From positions 1 through 64,000 of the forward strand of contig CAIQOO010000153.1 of assembly GCA_903873485.1 (NCBI GenBank): a DNA stretch of 64,000 nucleotides, given 5' to 3'. The translations under genes and the position numbers were made by a program. Shown piece after piece: positions 9,297 to 17,190 of this stretch (within the stretch, counting starts at the first letter, position 1; each line of letters begins with the position of its first letter). The notes beneath the pieces were generated by a model, which was not told the DNA's origin, ran no database searches, and saw only the letters and a program-made list of their open reading frames with translations. This DNA comes from an uncultured beta proteobacterium. Its GTDB lineage: Bacteria > Pseudomonadota > Gammaproteobacteria > Burkholderiales > Burkholderiaceae_C.

Positions 9297-10346
9297 TCAG
9301 CGCACCACCACAGGCGACTGCACCGCCTGCACCACTGCGGTGCCAATCGCCACACCAAAACGCTTGACCAGCCGCTCGGCCACGTTGTCGCGGCGGGTGT
9401 AATCAATCAGTTCTTCGGCTTTGATCACTTCCCGCGCGACAAAGTCAAGGCTGCCCAACTGGTCTGCCAGCCCCAGTTCAATGGCCTGCTGGCCACTCCA
9501 GAACAGGCCACTGAAAGTTTCCGGCGTTTCTTTCAGCCGCTCGCCACGCCCGGCCTTGACGACATCAATGAACTGCCGGTGAATCTGGTTGAGCATGGTT
9601 TGGGTGTATTGACGCTGTTTTTCGGTCTGGGGACTAAACGGGTCCAGAAAACCTTTGTTTTCGCCCGCCGTCATCAACCGCCGCTCAACCCCGAGCTTAT
9701 CCATCAGGCCGGTAAACCCAAAACCGTCCATCAATACCCCGATGCTGCCCACAATGCTGGCCTTATCGACAAAAATCTTGTCGGCTGACACGGCAATGTA
9801 ATAAGCCGCCGACGCACAAGACTCTTCCACCACGGCATACACCGGCTTCTTGTGCAAGGCCTTGAGACGCCTGATTTCGTCATTGATGATGCCAGCCTGC
9901 ACCGGGCTGCCGCCCGGCGAGTTGATCAGCAACACCACCCCTTGCGCGCCGGCATCTTCAAAAGCGCTGCGCACCGCCGACACCACCATCTCGGCGCTGG
10001 CCTCGGCACCCGAGGCAATGTCGCCCTTGATCTCGACTACGGCGGTGTGCGGCGTGGTCACATTTTTGGTACTGCCACCCTCATTCACGCCAAGCCAGAC
10101 CAGCCCGATAAAAAAGCCCAGCCAGGCCAGCCGCACCACGGTATGCCAGCGCCGTGCCAGCCGCTGTTCGTGCAGGCTGGCAAAAGCCAGCTTTTCCAGG
10201 GTGCTGCGCTCCCAATTGGGAGGGCCTCCATCTGCTTCTGTTTTAGTAGCTGACAACGCTTTATCCACGGGGGCTTGAGGCTGATTTACCGTAAAGTCCG
10301 TGATGTTTTGGGGGTTGCCGGCATCAACTTTGAAAGGATTGGTCAT
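9297..10346 (-). CDS. sppA: S49 family signal-peptide-peptidase-like protease
   Basis: SppA-type serine protease of 349 residues, anchored by one transmembrane segment (VVRLAWLGFFIGLVWLGV, about residues 70-87), with the catalytic domain predicted outside the inner membrane. The nucleophile region is ESCASAAYYIAVSADKIFVD, carrying the Ser and Lys of the S49 dyad; LLINSPGGSPVQAG and SIVGSIGVLMDGFGF are further family motifs. The ATG at 10344-10346 gives an ATGA overlap with the Rieske gene, which decides the start over a longer form with an out-of-character leader. About 15 residues of the cytosolic N-terminus (QAPVDKALSATKT region) are encoded by a copy of the interspersed repeat (10240-10287). 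Confidence 0.93.
   Translation of the reverse strand: MTNPFKVDAGNPQNITDFTVNQPQAPVDKALSATKTEADGGPPNWERSTLEKLAFASLHEQRLARRWHTVVRLAWLGFFIGLVWLGVNEGGSTKNVTTPHTAVVEIKGDIASGAEASAEMVVSAVRSAFEDAGAQGVVLLINSPGGSPVQAGIINDEIRRLKALHKKPVYAVVEESCASAAYYIAVSADKIFVDKASIVGSIGVLMDGFGFTGLMDKLGVERRLMTAGENKGFLDPFSPQTEKQRQYTQTMLNQIHRQFIDVVKAGRGERLKETPETFSGLFWSGQQAIELGLADQLGSLDFVAREVIKAEELIDYTRRDNVAERLVKRFGVAIGTAVVQAVQSPVVVR
10240..10287 (-). repeat. Interspersed ~60-bp repeat, copy 2 (inside sppA-like gene)
   Basis: On the minus strand the core reads AGCCTCAAGCCCCCGTGGAT then AAAGCGTTGTCAGCTACTAA. It is more diverged than other copies and keeps the reading frame of the peptidase, encoding part of its cytosolic N-terminal tail. 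Confidence 0.7.
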
Positions 10347-10717
10347 GGGCTGTCGCAAGGTTGGAATTTGTCTGAAGTATGCCAGTGGACCAGACCATCG
10401 GCCTCTGATGTGGCGATCCGAACCAAACCACCGCGGCATGGTCCCAGGCGGCACTGGCCGCTTTGTGGCGCGTACAGGGCACCATGGGTAGCGCACATCA
10501 GCCAATGGCCGGTCAAATCAAAAAACTGGTTGGGCTGGTAATCCATTTCCATCGGCACATGGGTGCAACGGTTGAGATAAGCATAGACCGCGCCCGCATA
10601 ACGCACCGCAAAAGCGGCGCAGCTTTGTGAAAAATACAACAACTCGAAGCGCACCGCGCTGCCGCTGTTGTGCAGTTCGGATGAATGGCATAGAAAAACC
10701 GGCCTGGAGTCAGCCAT
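10343..10717 (-). CDS. Small Rieske [2Fe-2S] protein
   Basis: Soluble Rieske protein of 124 residues, probably an electron carrier or ferredoxin-like subunit. The two cluster motifs are C-T-H in NRCTHVPMEMDY (about residues 53-64) and C-x-x-H in MCATHGALYAPQSGQCRLGP (about 76-95), giving the Cys2His2 ligand set. Between them NQFFDLTGHWLMC is typical of the small Rieske proteins encoded near sppA and rluC in Burkholderiales. The ATG at 10715-10717 overlaps the end of the HAD gene by 8 bases and its own stop overlaps the peptidase start by 4, so the three are one translational unit. Its redox partner is unknown. Confidence 0.9.
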   Translation of the reverse strand: MADSRPVFLCHSSELHNSGSAVRFELLYFSQSCAAFAVRYAGAVYAYLNRCTHVPMEMDYQPNQFFDLTGHWLMCATHGALYAPQSGQCRLGPCRGGLVRIATSEADGLVHWHTSDKFQPCDSP

Positions 10718-11369
10718 AAACCCGCAGCCAGTCATGCAACTGCCCGACCGTGTGCGCCACAAACAGCGGCTGGTGGTCGGCAAACACCGCTGAATCATGC
10801 GCTCCGTAGCTCACCCCGACACTGGCGCAGCCAGCGTTCTGCGCCATTTGCAGGTCGTGGGTGGTGTCGCCAATCATCAGGGTGCGCTGCGCCGGCACGC
10901 CCAATTCAAGCATCAGTTCGCGCAGCATCAGCGGGTCCGGCTTGCCGGCGGTCTGGTCGGCGGTGCGCGAGGCATCAAACATGCCGGCCAGATCCACGCT
11001 GCCGAGGGCCTCGTCAAGCCCGCGACGACTTTTGCCGGTGGCCACCGTCAGCCAATGTCCCCGCGATTTCAATTCAGCCAACAGCGGCAAGACTCCCTCA
11101 AACAGGCAGATTTCATGCTGAATGGCAAAATAATGGTGCCGATAACGATCCCCCAACTGCGGATAAAGCGCCCGTGGCACATCGGGTGCGGCATGGGCCA
11201 GCGCCTGCATCAGCCCCATGCCGATCACATACGAAGCCGCTTCAAAGCTCGGTTCAGTGCCCCCGACATCGCGCACGGCGGCCTGAATGCAGCGGGCAAT
11301 GATGCTGGTGGAGTCAAACAGGGTGCCATCCCAGTCAAAGGCAATCAGATCAAAACGTCGTTGGTTCAT
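10710..11369 (-). CDS. HAD-superfamily phosphatase (Gph-like)
   Basis: HAD subfamily IA hydrolase of 219 residues. Motif I is FDLIAFDWDGTLFDSTSII (DxDGT with the nucleophile Asp at about residue 12), motif II is the Thr in LTVATGKSRRGLDEAL, motif III the Lys in TAGKPDPLMLRELM, and motif IV MIGDTTHDLQMAQNAG. The pattern fits phosphoglycolate phosphatase or pyrophosphatase PpaX-like enzymes; the substrate cannot be told from sequence. It starts 6 bases after the rluC stop and overlaps the Rieske gene start. Confidence 0.9.
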   Translation of the reverse strand: MNQRRFDLIAFDWDGTLFDSTSIIARCIQAAVRDVGGTEPSFEAASYVIGMGLMQALAHAAPDVPRALYPQLGDRYRHHYFAIQHEICLFEGVLPLLAELKSRGHWLTVATGKSRRGLDEALGSVDLAGMFDASRTADQTAGKPDPLMLRELMLELGVPAQRTLMIGDTTHDLQMAQNAGCASVGVSYGAHDSAVFADHQPLFVAHTVGQLHDWLRVYG

Positions 11370-11375
11370 GGTCGG

Positions 11376-12407
11376 TCAGGGTGAGGGGCGCGGCGGCAGC
11401 GCCGTCAGCAAAAATTGTTCCAGTTCGGCGGCCAAGTCTGCCTGCAAATGCAGCCGCTCGCCGGTCACAGGGTGATTGAACTGGAGCCGCCAGGCATGCA
11501 AGAACATGCGCCGCAGGCCCAGGCTAGCACGTGCCAGCGCCTTGTTGAGTTCAAAGTCGCCATATTTGTCATCCCCCGCAATCGGAAAACCGGCGCTCGC
11601 CAGATGCACCCGAATCTGGTGGGTGCGCCCGGTCTTGATGGTGACTTCCAGCAGGGAATAGGCGGCAGACGAGGCACGCAGCTTGACTTGCGTGACCGCC
11701 GGCATGCCGTTCGGGTCATCGCGTGACACCACCTTGACGCGGCGCTCGCCGGCTTGGGCAGTGGGGCCATCGAGCAAATATTTGTGCAGCGGCTGGTCGA
11801 GCAGCTTCAGGCTCGCCGGCCATTGGCCCGACACCAGCGCCAGATAGGTCTTGCCGGTCTGGCGCTGGCGAAACTGGTCTTGCAGATTTTTCAATGCGCT
11901 GCGCTTTTTGGCCACCAGCAAGATGCCGCTGGTGTCGCGGTCCAGCCGATGCACCAGTTCCAGAAACTGGGCGGCCGGACGAGCCATGCGCAGTTGCTCG
12001 ATCACGCCAAAACTGACCCCCGAGCCGCCATGCACCGCCACCCCGGCCGGCTTGCTGATGGCCAGCAGATGATCGTCCTCTTGCAGTACGGCAAAGTCAC
12101 GCACCGGTACACCACGGGCCACCAAGTCGGTCATCGCCTGGTCTTTTTCTGCCACCCGCGCGGACACGCGCACCGGCGGCAGGCGCAGCATATCGCCGGT
12201 TTGCAGCCGGGTGTCGGCGCCAACCCGGCCTTTGTTCACCCGCACCTCGCCACTGCGAATCATGCGGTAGATGTGGGTCTTGGGCACGCCCTTGAGCGCA
12301 CGCAGCAAAAAATTGTCAATCCGCTGTCCGGCGCCCTCATCGTCGATGCAAACGGTTTTGACTTGCGGGTTGGTCACGGCAGGTTTGCCCCCTATAATTG
12401 GTTTCAC
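11376..12407 (-). CDS. rluC: 23S rRNA pseudouridine synthase RluC
   Basis: Pseudouridine synthase of the RluC/RluD family that modifies 23S rRNA (positions 955, 2504 and 2580 in E. coli). It has an N-terminal S4 RNA-binding domain (GQRIDNFLLRALKGVPKTHI, then GEVRVNKGRVGADTRL) and the catalytic motif with the essential Asp in LVHRLDRDTSGILLVAKK (about residue 155), plus KTGRTHQIRVHLA. There is no ATG start: GTG at 12405-12407 gives 343 residues, and a second GTG at 12375-12377 is equally possible. Either start lies on or very near the probable rne promoter, so initiation at the inner GTG is attractive. It is divergent from rne, as in E. coli. Confidence 0.93.
   Translation of the reverse strand: MKPIIGGKPAVTNPQVKTVCIDDEGAGQRIDNFLLRALKGVPKTHIYRMIRSGEVRVNKGRVGADTRLQTGDMLRLPPVRVSARVAEKDQAMTDLVARGVPVRDFAVLQEDDHLLAISKPAGVAVHGGSGVSFGVIEQLRMARPAAQFLELVHRLDRDTSGILLVAKKRSALKNLQDQFRQRQTGKTYLALVSGQWPASLKLLDQPLHKYLLDGPTAQAGERRVKVVSRDDPNGMPAVTQVKLRASSAAYSLLEVTIKTGRTHQIRVHLASAGFPIAGDDKYGDFELNKALARASLGLRRMFLHAWRLQFNHPVTGERLHLQADLAAELEQFLLTALPPRPSP
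12370..12398 (+). promoter_or_regulatory. Probable sigma-70 promoter for rne
   Basis: A perfect TATAAT (12393-12398) is preceded by TTGGTC (12370-12375) with a 17-base spacer. It points towards rne and would start transcription near 12405, giving a leader of about 525 nt. It lies within the first codons of the divergent rluC gene. Confidence 0.6.
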
Positions 12408-12931
12408 TGTCGATGTGCGGTAAGTGGTTGATTTAACTGGTAGTTAATTCGTTAATTGGGTGAAGTTTAGTTCACGCACCACCGGCCTCGCCAGAAAAGT
12501 CGGTACCGCCTGGCACCAAACCCGCAAATTGTTGATCCACGGTCAACAATGGTGGTCAAAGTAAACGGTCAAGACGACGCCTTGAAACCCTGATTCGGAA
12601 TACCCAAAGTTCCCGGCTTGCCGCCGGGAATGGAATGAAGCGATATGTTTGTGTTGATGTCCCCGGTGTGTCATTGCCTGCAGCGCGCAAACCTGCTGCC
12701 TGTTGACGTACATCGGCCATCGGTGCCCGGCAAATGGGCGCAGCCGGCTATTCAAGCCATAGCTCACCCAGCCCCAAACCCGATCGCTCCCCTCCACGCG
12801 CCCATGCCCAGACTCATTGTGTGAGTTTGCGTTCTCCGGCTGTTTCCTCCTCATTTCAAAGCGCCAGTTTGTGTATCCAAAGCTCGATTCCCGAGCTGTT
12901 TGTTGATGTTTGAATTGAAGGAACGCGACCC
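12405..12931 (+). promoter_or_regulatory. Long structured 5' leader of rne
   Basis: This stretch of more than 500 bases holds no convincing gene. I see three clean hairpins: ATTGTTGA (12528-12535) with TCAACAAT (12543-12550), TTCCCGGC (12610-12617) with GCCGGGAA (12623-12630), and AGCTCG (12881-12886) with CGAGCT (12892-12897), the last just before a GAAGGAA ribosome-binding site. In E. coli the long rne leader lets RNase E control its own mRNA decay; by analogy this leader may do the same, although it does not look alike in sequence. Open frames within it are short and without family resemblance. Confidence 0.55.
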
Positions 12932-15900
12932 ATGAAACGGATGCTGATCAACGCCACCCAGGCAGAAGAACGCCGCCTGGCGGTGGTGGACGGGCAAAAA
13001 TTGCTCGACTATGAAATTGAAATTGAAGGGCGCGAACAGCGCAAGGGCAATATTTACAAGGCTGTGGTGACGCGCGTCGAGCCGTCGCTGGAAGCCTGTT
13101 TTGTTGATTATGGCGAAGAGCGGCACGGCTTCTTGCCGTTCAAGGAAATCTCGCGGCAGTATTTCCAGCAGGGTGTCGCGGTCAGCCAGGCGCGCATCCA
13201 GGATGCCATCAAGGAAGGGCAAGAACTGCTGATTCAGGTTGAAAAAGAAGAGCGCGGCAACAAGGGCGCGGCATTGACCACCTTTGTCTCGCTGGCGGGC
13301 CGCTATGTGGTGCTGATGCCCAACAACCCGCGTGGTGGTGGTGTCAGCCGCCGGATTGAGGGCGAAGATCGGGCCGATCTGAAAGAAGCGCTCGATCTGC
13401 TGGACTATCCCGGCGGCATGAGCATCATTGCCCGCACCGCCGGCATTGGCCGCAGCGCGCCCGAGTTGCAGTGGGACCTGAATTACCTGCTCAAGCTCTG
13501 GGCCGCGATTGACGGTGCCGCTAAAGGTGGCAAGGGCGCTTTTCTGATTTACCAGGAGTCGAGCCTGGTGATTCGTGCCATCCGGGATTATTTCAACAAC
13601 GACATCGGCGACATCCTGATCGACACCGACGACGTGTATGACCAGGCGCAGCAGTTCATGGCGCATGTAATGCCCGAACATGCAGCGCGCGTCAAACGCT
13701 ACCGCGATGATGCACCGCTGTTTTCGCGCTTCCAGATCGAGCACCAGATCGAATCGGCCTACGCCCGCACCGTCACGCTGCCCAGCGGCGGCGCCATCGT
13801 GATCGACCATACCGAGGCGCTGGTGTCGGTCGATGTCAACTCGGCGCGCGCCATCAAGGGCGGCGACATCGAGGAAACCGCCACCCGCACCAATCTCGAA
13901 GCGGCCGAAGAAGTGGCGCGCCAGGCGCGTCTGCGCGACCTCGGCGGCCTGATCGTGATCGATTTCATCGACATGGAAGAAAGCCGCAACCGTCGCGATG
14001 TCGAAAATCGCCTGCGCGATGCCCTGCGGCAAGACCGTGCCCGGGTGCAGTTTGGCACCATCAGCAAATTCGGCCTGATGGAAATGAGCCGTCAGCGGCT
14101 GCGCCCGGCCCTCTCTGAAGGGGCCTCCATCCCGTGCCCGCGCTGTGGCGGCTCCGGCCATGTGCGCGACACCGAATCGAGCGCCTTGCAGATTTTGCGC
14201 ATCATCCAGGAAGAGTCCCTGAAAGACAACACCGCCTCGGTACTGTGCCAGGTGCCGGTCGAGGTGGCATCTTTCCTGCTGAACGAAAAGCGCACCGAAA
14301 TCGCCAAGATCGAACTCAAGCAGCGCATCAATGTGCTGATGGTGCCCAACAAGACACTCGAAACACCCAACTACCGGCTGGAGCGACTGAAACACGACGA
14401 TCCGCGTCTCGACAACATCACGCCGAGCTACAAGATGGCCGACGAAGTTGAAGATGCCACCGCCGTCACCCGCCGCACACAGGAACCCACCAACCGGCAA
14501 ACCCCGCTGATCAAAGGCGTGCTGCCCGACGCACCGGCGCCGGCAGCGGCACCCAGGCCAGAGCCGGTGGCAGCACCTGCTCCGGCCAGTCTGCCGCAGG
14601 CAATGCCCGATGTTGCCGCGCCGGCAGTGGTTGAGAAAGGCTTCTTTGGCTGGGTTAAAAGCCTGTTTGCCCCCGAGCCGGTGGTGGTACCGCCGGCGCC
14701 GCCACCGACGGCGCCGGTGGCAGTGTCAATGGAGACACCCAACATTCCGGATGGGCGTGCCGCGCGCGACAACAACCGCCGCAACGAACGCGCAGACAGT
14801 CGCGGGCCGCGACCAGAAGGGCGCGGGCCACGCCCAGAGGGACGCGGACCACGGCAGGAGGGACGCGGACCACGCCCGGACGGGCGCAACGATGGTCGCC
14901 CGGATGGGCGCAACGATGGTCGCCCGGATGGACGCAATGAAGGTCGCCCGGACGGGCGCAATGAAGGTCGCCCGGAAGGTCGCAGCCGCAGCAACTTTGG
15001 CGAGCGCAACGAGCGCAGCAGCGCCCCACGCGAGCGTCAGGAGGTCCAGGCCAGCATGCCGGACACCGAAACCGTGAATCTCGGCGCAAACGTGCCAGCC
15101 CAGGCCAGCGCAGCCGAAGCCGCTCGCAGTGAGGCACGCCCGGAGCGCGGCAGCCGCAGCCCAGATCGTCGGCCACCGCGTGCTGCCAGACCCGATGAAG
15201 AACCCCGTCCAGACGAGTCCGGCCTGGTGCTTGAAGCCACTGATGCGACCGGCACCGCAGCGCCCGAACTGGCCGGCAGCGACAGCAACGCCGGTCATCT
15301 GGGTGAAGCAGCGCCAAGAGAAAAACGTTCGCGCGACCGTTATGGCCGGGACCGCAAGCCACGCGGTGAGCGCCCGGAACGTGCCGCCATGGATGCCGCC
15401 CCCGCCACGCTGGCGCAGGAAGAGATTGCCGCTGCGCAAGGCGTGACAGACAGTGCACCGCGTAAATCTTATTTCACCGCACCCGTCAGCCTGGCACCGG
15501 GCATCCGTGCCGACGTTGCCGAGCCGACAGCCAGCAGCGCTGTCGGGTTTGCGGCTGAACTGGCTGCTGCACCCGTTACGGCACCCGATGCGCCCATAGA
15601 CGATACGGCGACAGCCGTCACCGTCGTGGCAGAGCCGCGCAGGCAGCCACCTGCGGCAAGCCTGCCAGCGCCTGCCCAAGACGACAACGCGCTGCCCGAA
15701 GCAGTGCCGTCAAAGCTGTCCGTGGTACAGGCCTACACCTTGCCGGTGGACGATTTGGTGCAAATGGCCCGGCAGTCCGGCTTGAACTGGATCAATTCCG
15801 ATGCCGCCAAAGTGGCACTGGTTCAGGCCGCCATTGCAGCAGAGCCGCGCGCCGCGCATGTGCCGCGCATGCCCGCACCGGTGATGGCAACGGACGACCG

Positions 15901-15979
15901 GCCACTGATGCTGGTGGAAACCAAGCGTGATTTGCGCCACCTGAACTTGCCGTTCGAGCAAGCCGAGTTGTCGCAATAA
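12932..15979 (+). CDS. rne: Ribonuclease E
   Basis: Essential endoribonuclease of 1015 residues for mRNA decay and rRNA/tRNA processing. The N-terminal catalytic half is complete: MKRMLINATQAEERRLAVVD, an S1 RNA-binding domain (about 35-120), the DNase I-like domain with VIDHTEALVSVDVNSARAIKGG (about 289-310) and the second metal-binding Asp in GGLIVIDFIDMEE, and the Zn-link CPRCGGSGHVRD (about 402-413). The C-terminal half (about 510-950) is disordered, rich in Arg, Pro and Ala, and includes eight-residue Gly-Arg repeats (about 624-685), likely an RNA-binding and degradosome scaffold. The extreme C-terminus QAYTLPVDDLVQMARQSGLN resembles a conserved betaproteobacterial terminal motif. A strong terminator follows. 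Confidence 0.97.
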   Translation: MKRMLINATQAEERRLAVVDGQKLLDYEIEIEGREQRKGNIYKAVVTRVEPSLEACFVDYGEERHGFLPFKEISRQYFQQGVAVSQARIQDAIKEGQELLIQVEKEERGNKGAALTTFVSLAGRYVVLMPNNPRGGGVSRRIEGEDRADLKEALDLLDYPGGMSIIARTAGIGRSAPELQWDLNYLLKLWAAIDGAAKGGKGAFLIYQESSLVIRAIRDYFNNDIGDILIDTDDVYDQAQQFMAHVMPEHAARVKRYRDDAPLFSRFQIEHQIESAYARTVTLPSGGAIVIDHTEALVSVDVNSARAIKGGDIEETATRTNLEAAEEVARQARLRDLGGLIVIDFIDMEESRNRRDVENRLRDALRQDRARVQFGTISKFGLMEMSRQRLRPALSEGASIPCPRCGGSGHVRDTESSALQILRIIQEESLKDNTASVLCQVPVEVASFLLNEKRTEIAKIELKQRINVLMVPNKTLETPNYRLERLKHDDPRLDNITPSYKMADEVEDATAVTRRTQEPTNRQTPLIKGVLPDAPAPAAAPRPEPVAAPAPASLPQAMPDVAAPAVVEKGFFGWVKSLFAPEPVVVPPAPPPTAPVAVSMETPNIPDGRAARDNNRRNERADSRGPRPEGRGPRPEGRGPRQEGRGPRPDGRNDGRPDGRNDGRPDGRNEGRPDGRNEGRPEGRSRSNFGERNERSSAPRERQEVQASMPDTETVNLGANVPAQASAAEAARSEARPERGSRSPDRRPPRAARPDEEPRPDESGLVLEATDATGTAAPELAGSDSNAGHLGEAAPREKRSRDRYGRDRKPRGERPERAAMDAAPATLAQEEIAAAQGVTDSAPRKSYFTAPVSLAPGIRADVAEPTASSAVGFAAELAAAPVTAPDAPIDDTATAVTVVAEPRRQPPAASLPAPAQDDNALPEAVPSKLSVVQAYTLPVDDLVQMARQSGLNWINSDAAKVALVQAAIAAEPRAAHVPRMPAPVMATDDRPLMLVETKRDLRHLNLPFEQAELSQ
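14803..14986 (+). repeat. 24-bp tandem repeats in the rne scaffold region
   Basis: Two related sets of 24-base units follow each other, the first encoding RGPRPEGR-type and the second GRNDGRPD or GRNEGRPD octapeptides. All units keep the frame, and the two sets share the GR register, so the second probably arose from the first by slippage. Confidence 0.85.
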
Positions 15980-16003
15980 CCGGCTTAAGCCCCGTCGGCA
16001 TTG

Positions 16004-16031
16004 AAAAAGGGCGCCTGTGGCGCCCTTTTTT
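16004..16031. terminator. Bidirectional intrinsic terminator between rne and the GGDEF gene
   Basis: Perfect 7-bp stem GGGCGCC (16009-16015) / GGCGCCC (16019-16025) with loop TGT, flanked by AAAAA on the left and TTTTTT on the right. It can end transcription from rne (plus) and from the convergent GGDEF gene (minus). Confidence 0.9.
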
Positions 16032-16042
16032 GATTGACTTTC

Positions 16043-17107
16043 TCAAACACGATCGTGTTTTCGCCGGCTGCTCACATCGCCAAAAAAACCGCGCTGTGCC
16101 AGCCCCAGGTAACTGCTGGCCTTGTTGCCACCGCTGCGGCGCGCGAAGTCCACCGCAAGCAGCGTTTTTTCCAAGGCACTTTTGGGTGAGTCGTCGGCCA
16201 TGACGGTGGTAAAGCCGCAACTGACTGTGACCCGGCCAACCCGTGGAAACTTGAATTTTTCAACGTTGGCACGAAAACGGTCAAAGGCCGACAGCACCAG
16301 CGCTTCGTCCGAACAGTGCATCAGCACCCCAAAGTCTTCACCGGCAAAATGGTAAAGACGATCGTAGGTGCGAAAGGTGTTGCTCATGATGCGCGCCACC
16401 AGTTGCAGCACTTCGTCAACTGCCATGCGCCCATGCTTGTCATGGATCAGGCTGCAGTTATCGACACAGGCCGAACCCAGCCAATAATTGACCGGCACCC
16501 GGTGCCGGCGGTCTTGCTCCGGCAGGTCGGCTGCGACCGGTGCCGCTGTTGCGCCATCCAGATCTTCCAGCACCGCACTGTAAAAGGCGTTGTCCAGTGA
16601 TTTTCGGTTGAGCAGTCCGGTCAGTGGATCGCGATCACTGTATTCCAGCAAGGTGTACATGTTGCGGTAGATCCGGCGCAAATAGTCCACCAGTTGCAAG
16701 TCGTCCGGACTCAGGGCCGCGTCGGAGTGCAGCTCGATCACCCCCTGATCGTCGGCGCGGGAATCTGAAAACAGCGGCAACATGCTGATGCGCGGACCAT
16801 CCGGCCCGGCCCAGGCAATTTCGACCCGCTTGCGGGTTTGCAGGCACTCCAGGCGATCACTGGCATCTTCGAGCTTGACCAGCGATTGAAAATCGACCCG
16901 CTGCGGATCAATCACCCGCCCGCCGCCTTTGGCATCGAGCCGGGCGACTTCCAGCCAGCGTTCAACACCGTCCTCGCGCATCACGCGGGCAATCACGATG
17001 CGCCCGACCGGCAGCAAATCCAGCAGCGCCTTGGCCAGCGTCAACTCCAGCAAATCGCGATCACGATGGTCTGTCAGCTTGACAATGTGTTCAATGAATG
17101 TAGTCAT
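16043..17107 (-). CDS. GGDEF-domain protein with altered signature motif
   Basis: Protein of 354 residues with an N-terminal GAF-like sensory region (about 1-165) and a C-terminal GGDEF domain (about 175-340) introduced by DRDPLTGLLNRKSLDNAFY. The signature loop is AGEDF (in YHFAGEDFGVLM) instead of GGDEF, with the two acidic residues exchanged, and the first metal site reads SACVDNCSLIHDKHG rather than the usual D-I-D-x-F. There is no transmembrane segment. It may be a weak diguanylate cyclase or a non-catalytic GTP/c-di-GMP sensor. I start at the ATG at 17105-17107 (MTTFIEHIV). A Burkholderiales location beside hemY or rne is not diagnostic. Confidence 0.85.
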   Translation of the reverse strand: MTTFIEHIVKLTDHRDRDLLELTLAKALLDLLPVGRIVIARVMREDGVERWLEVARLDAKGGGRVIDPQRVDFQSLVKLEDASDRLECLQTRKRVEIAWAGPDGPRISMLPLFSDSRADDQGVIELHSDAALSPDDLQLVDYLRRIYRNMYTLLEYSDRDPLTGLLNRKSLDNAFYSAVLEDLDGATAAPVAADLPEQDRRHRVPVNYWLGSACVDNCSLIHDKHGRMAVDEVLQLVARIMSNTFRTYDRLYHFAGEDFGVLMHCSDEALVLSAFDRFRANVEKFKFPRVGRVTVSCGFTTVMADDSPKSALEKTLLAVDFARRSGGNKASSYLGLAQRGFFGDVSSRRKHDRV

Positions 17108-17190
17108 TGCCAAATGATAGACTTGAAATCCGCTTGAGTCACGCAAAGAACCGGCGCGAGCCAGTCAATCAGCGGATTTATTGACTTGAA

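Noticed and set aside
12543-12854. Possible 103-codon gene in the rne leader (minus strand)
   Set aside because: No ribosome-binding site or family resemblance, and it spans hairpins of the proposed leader.
12851-14500. Long minus-strand reading frame of 549 codons opposite rne
   Set aside because: It is antisense to the conserved catalytic half of RNase E, has no family resemblance and reflects G+C-rich codon bias.
14803-14986. Regular repeats considered as a CRISPR array
   Set aside because: The 24-bp units are adjacent with no spacers and encode an in-frame octapeptide repeat of RNase E.
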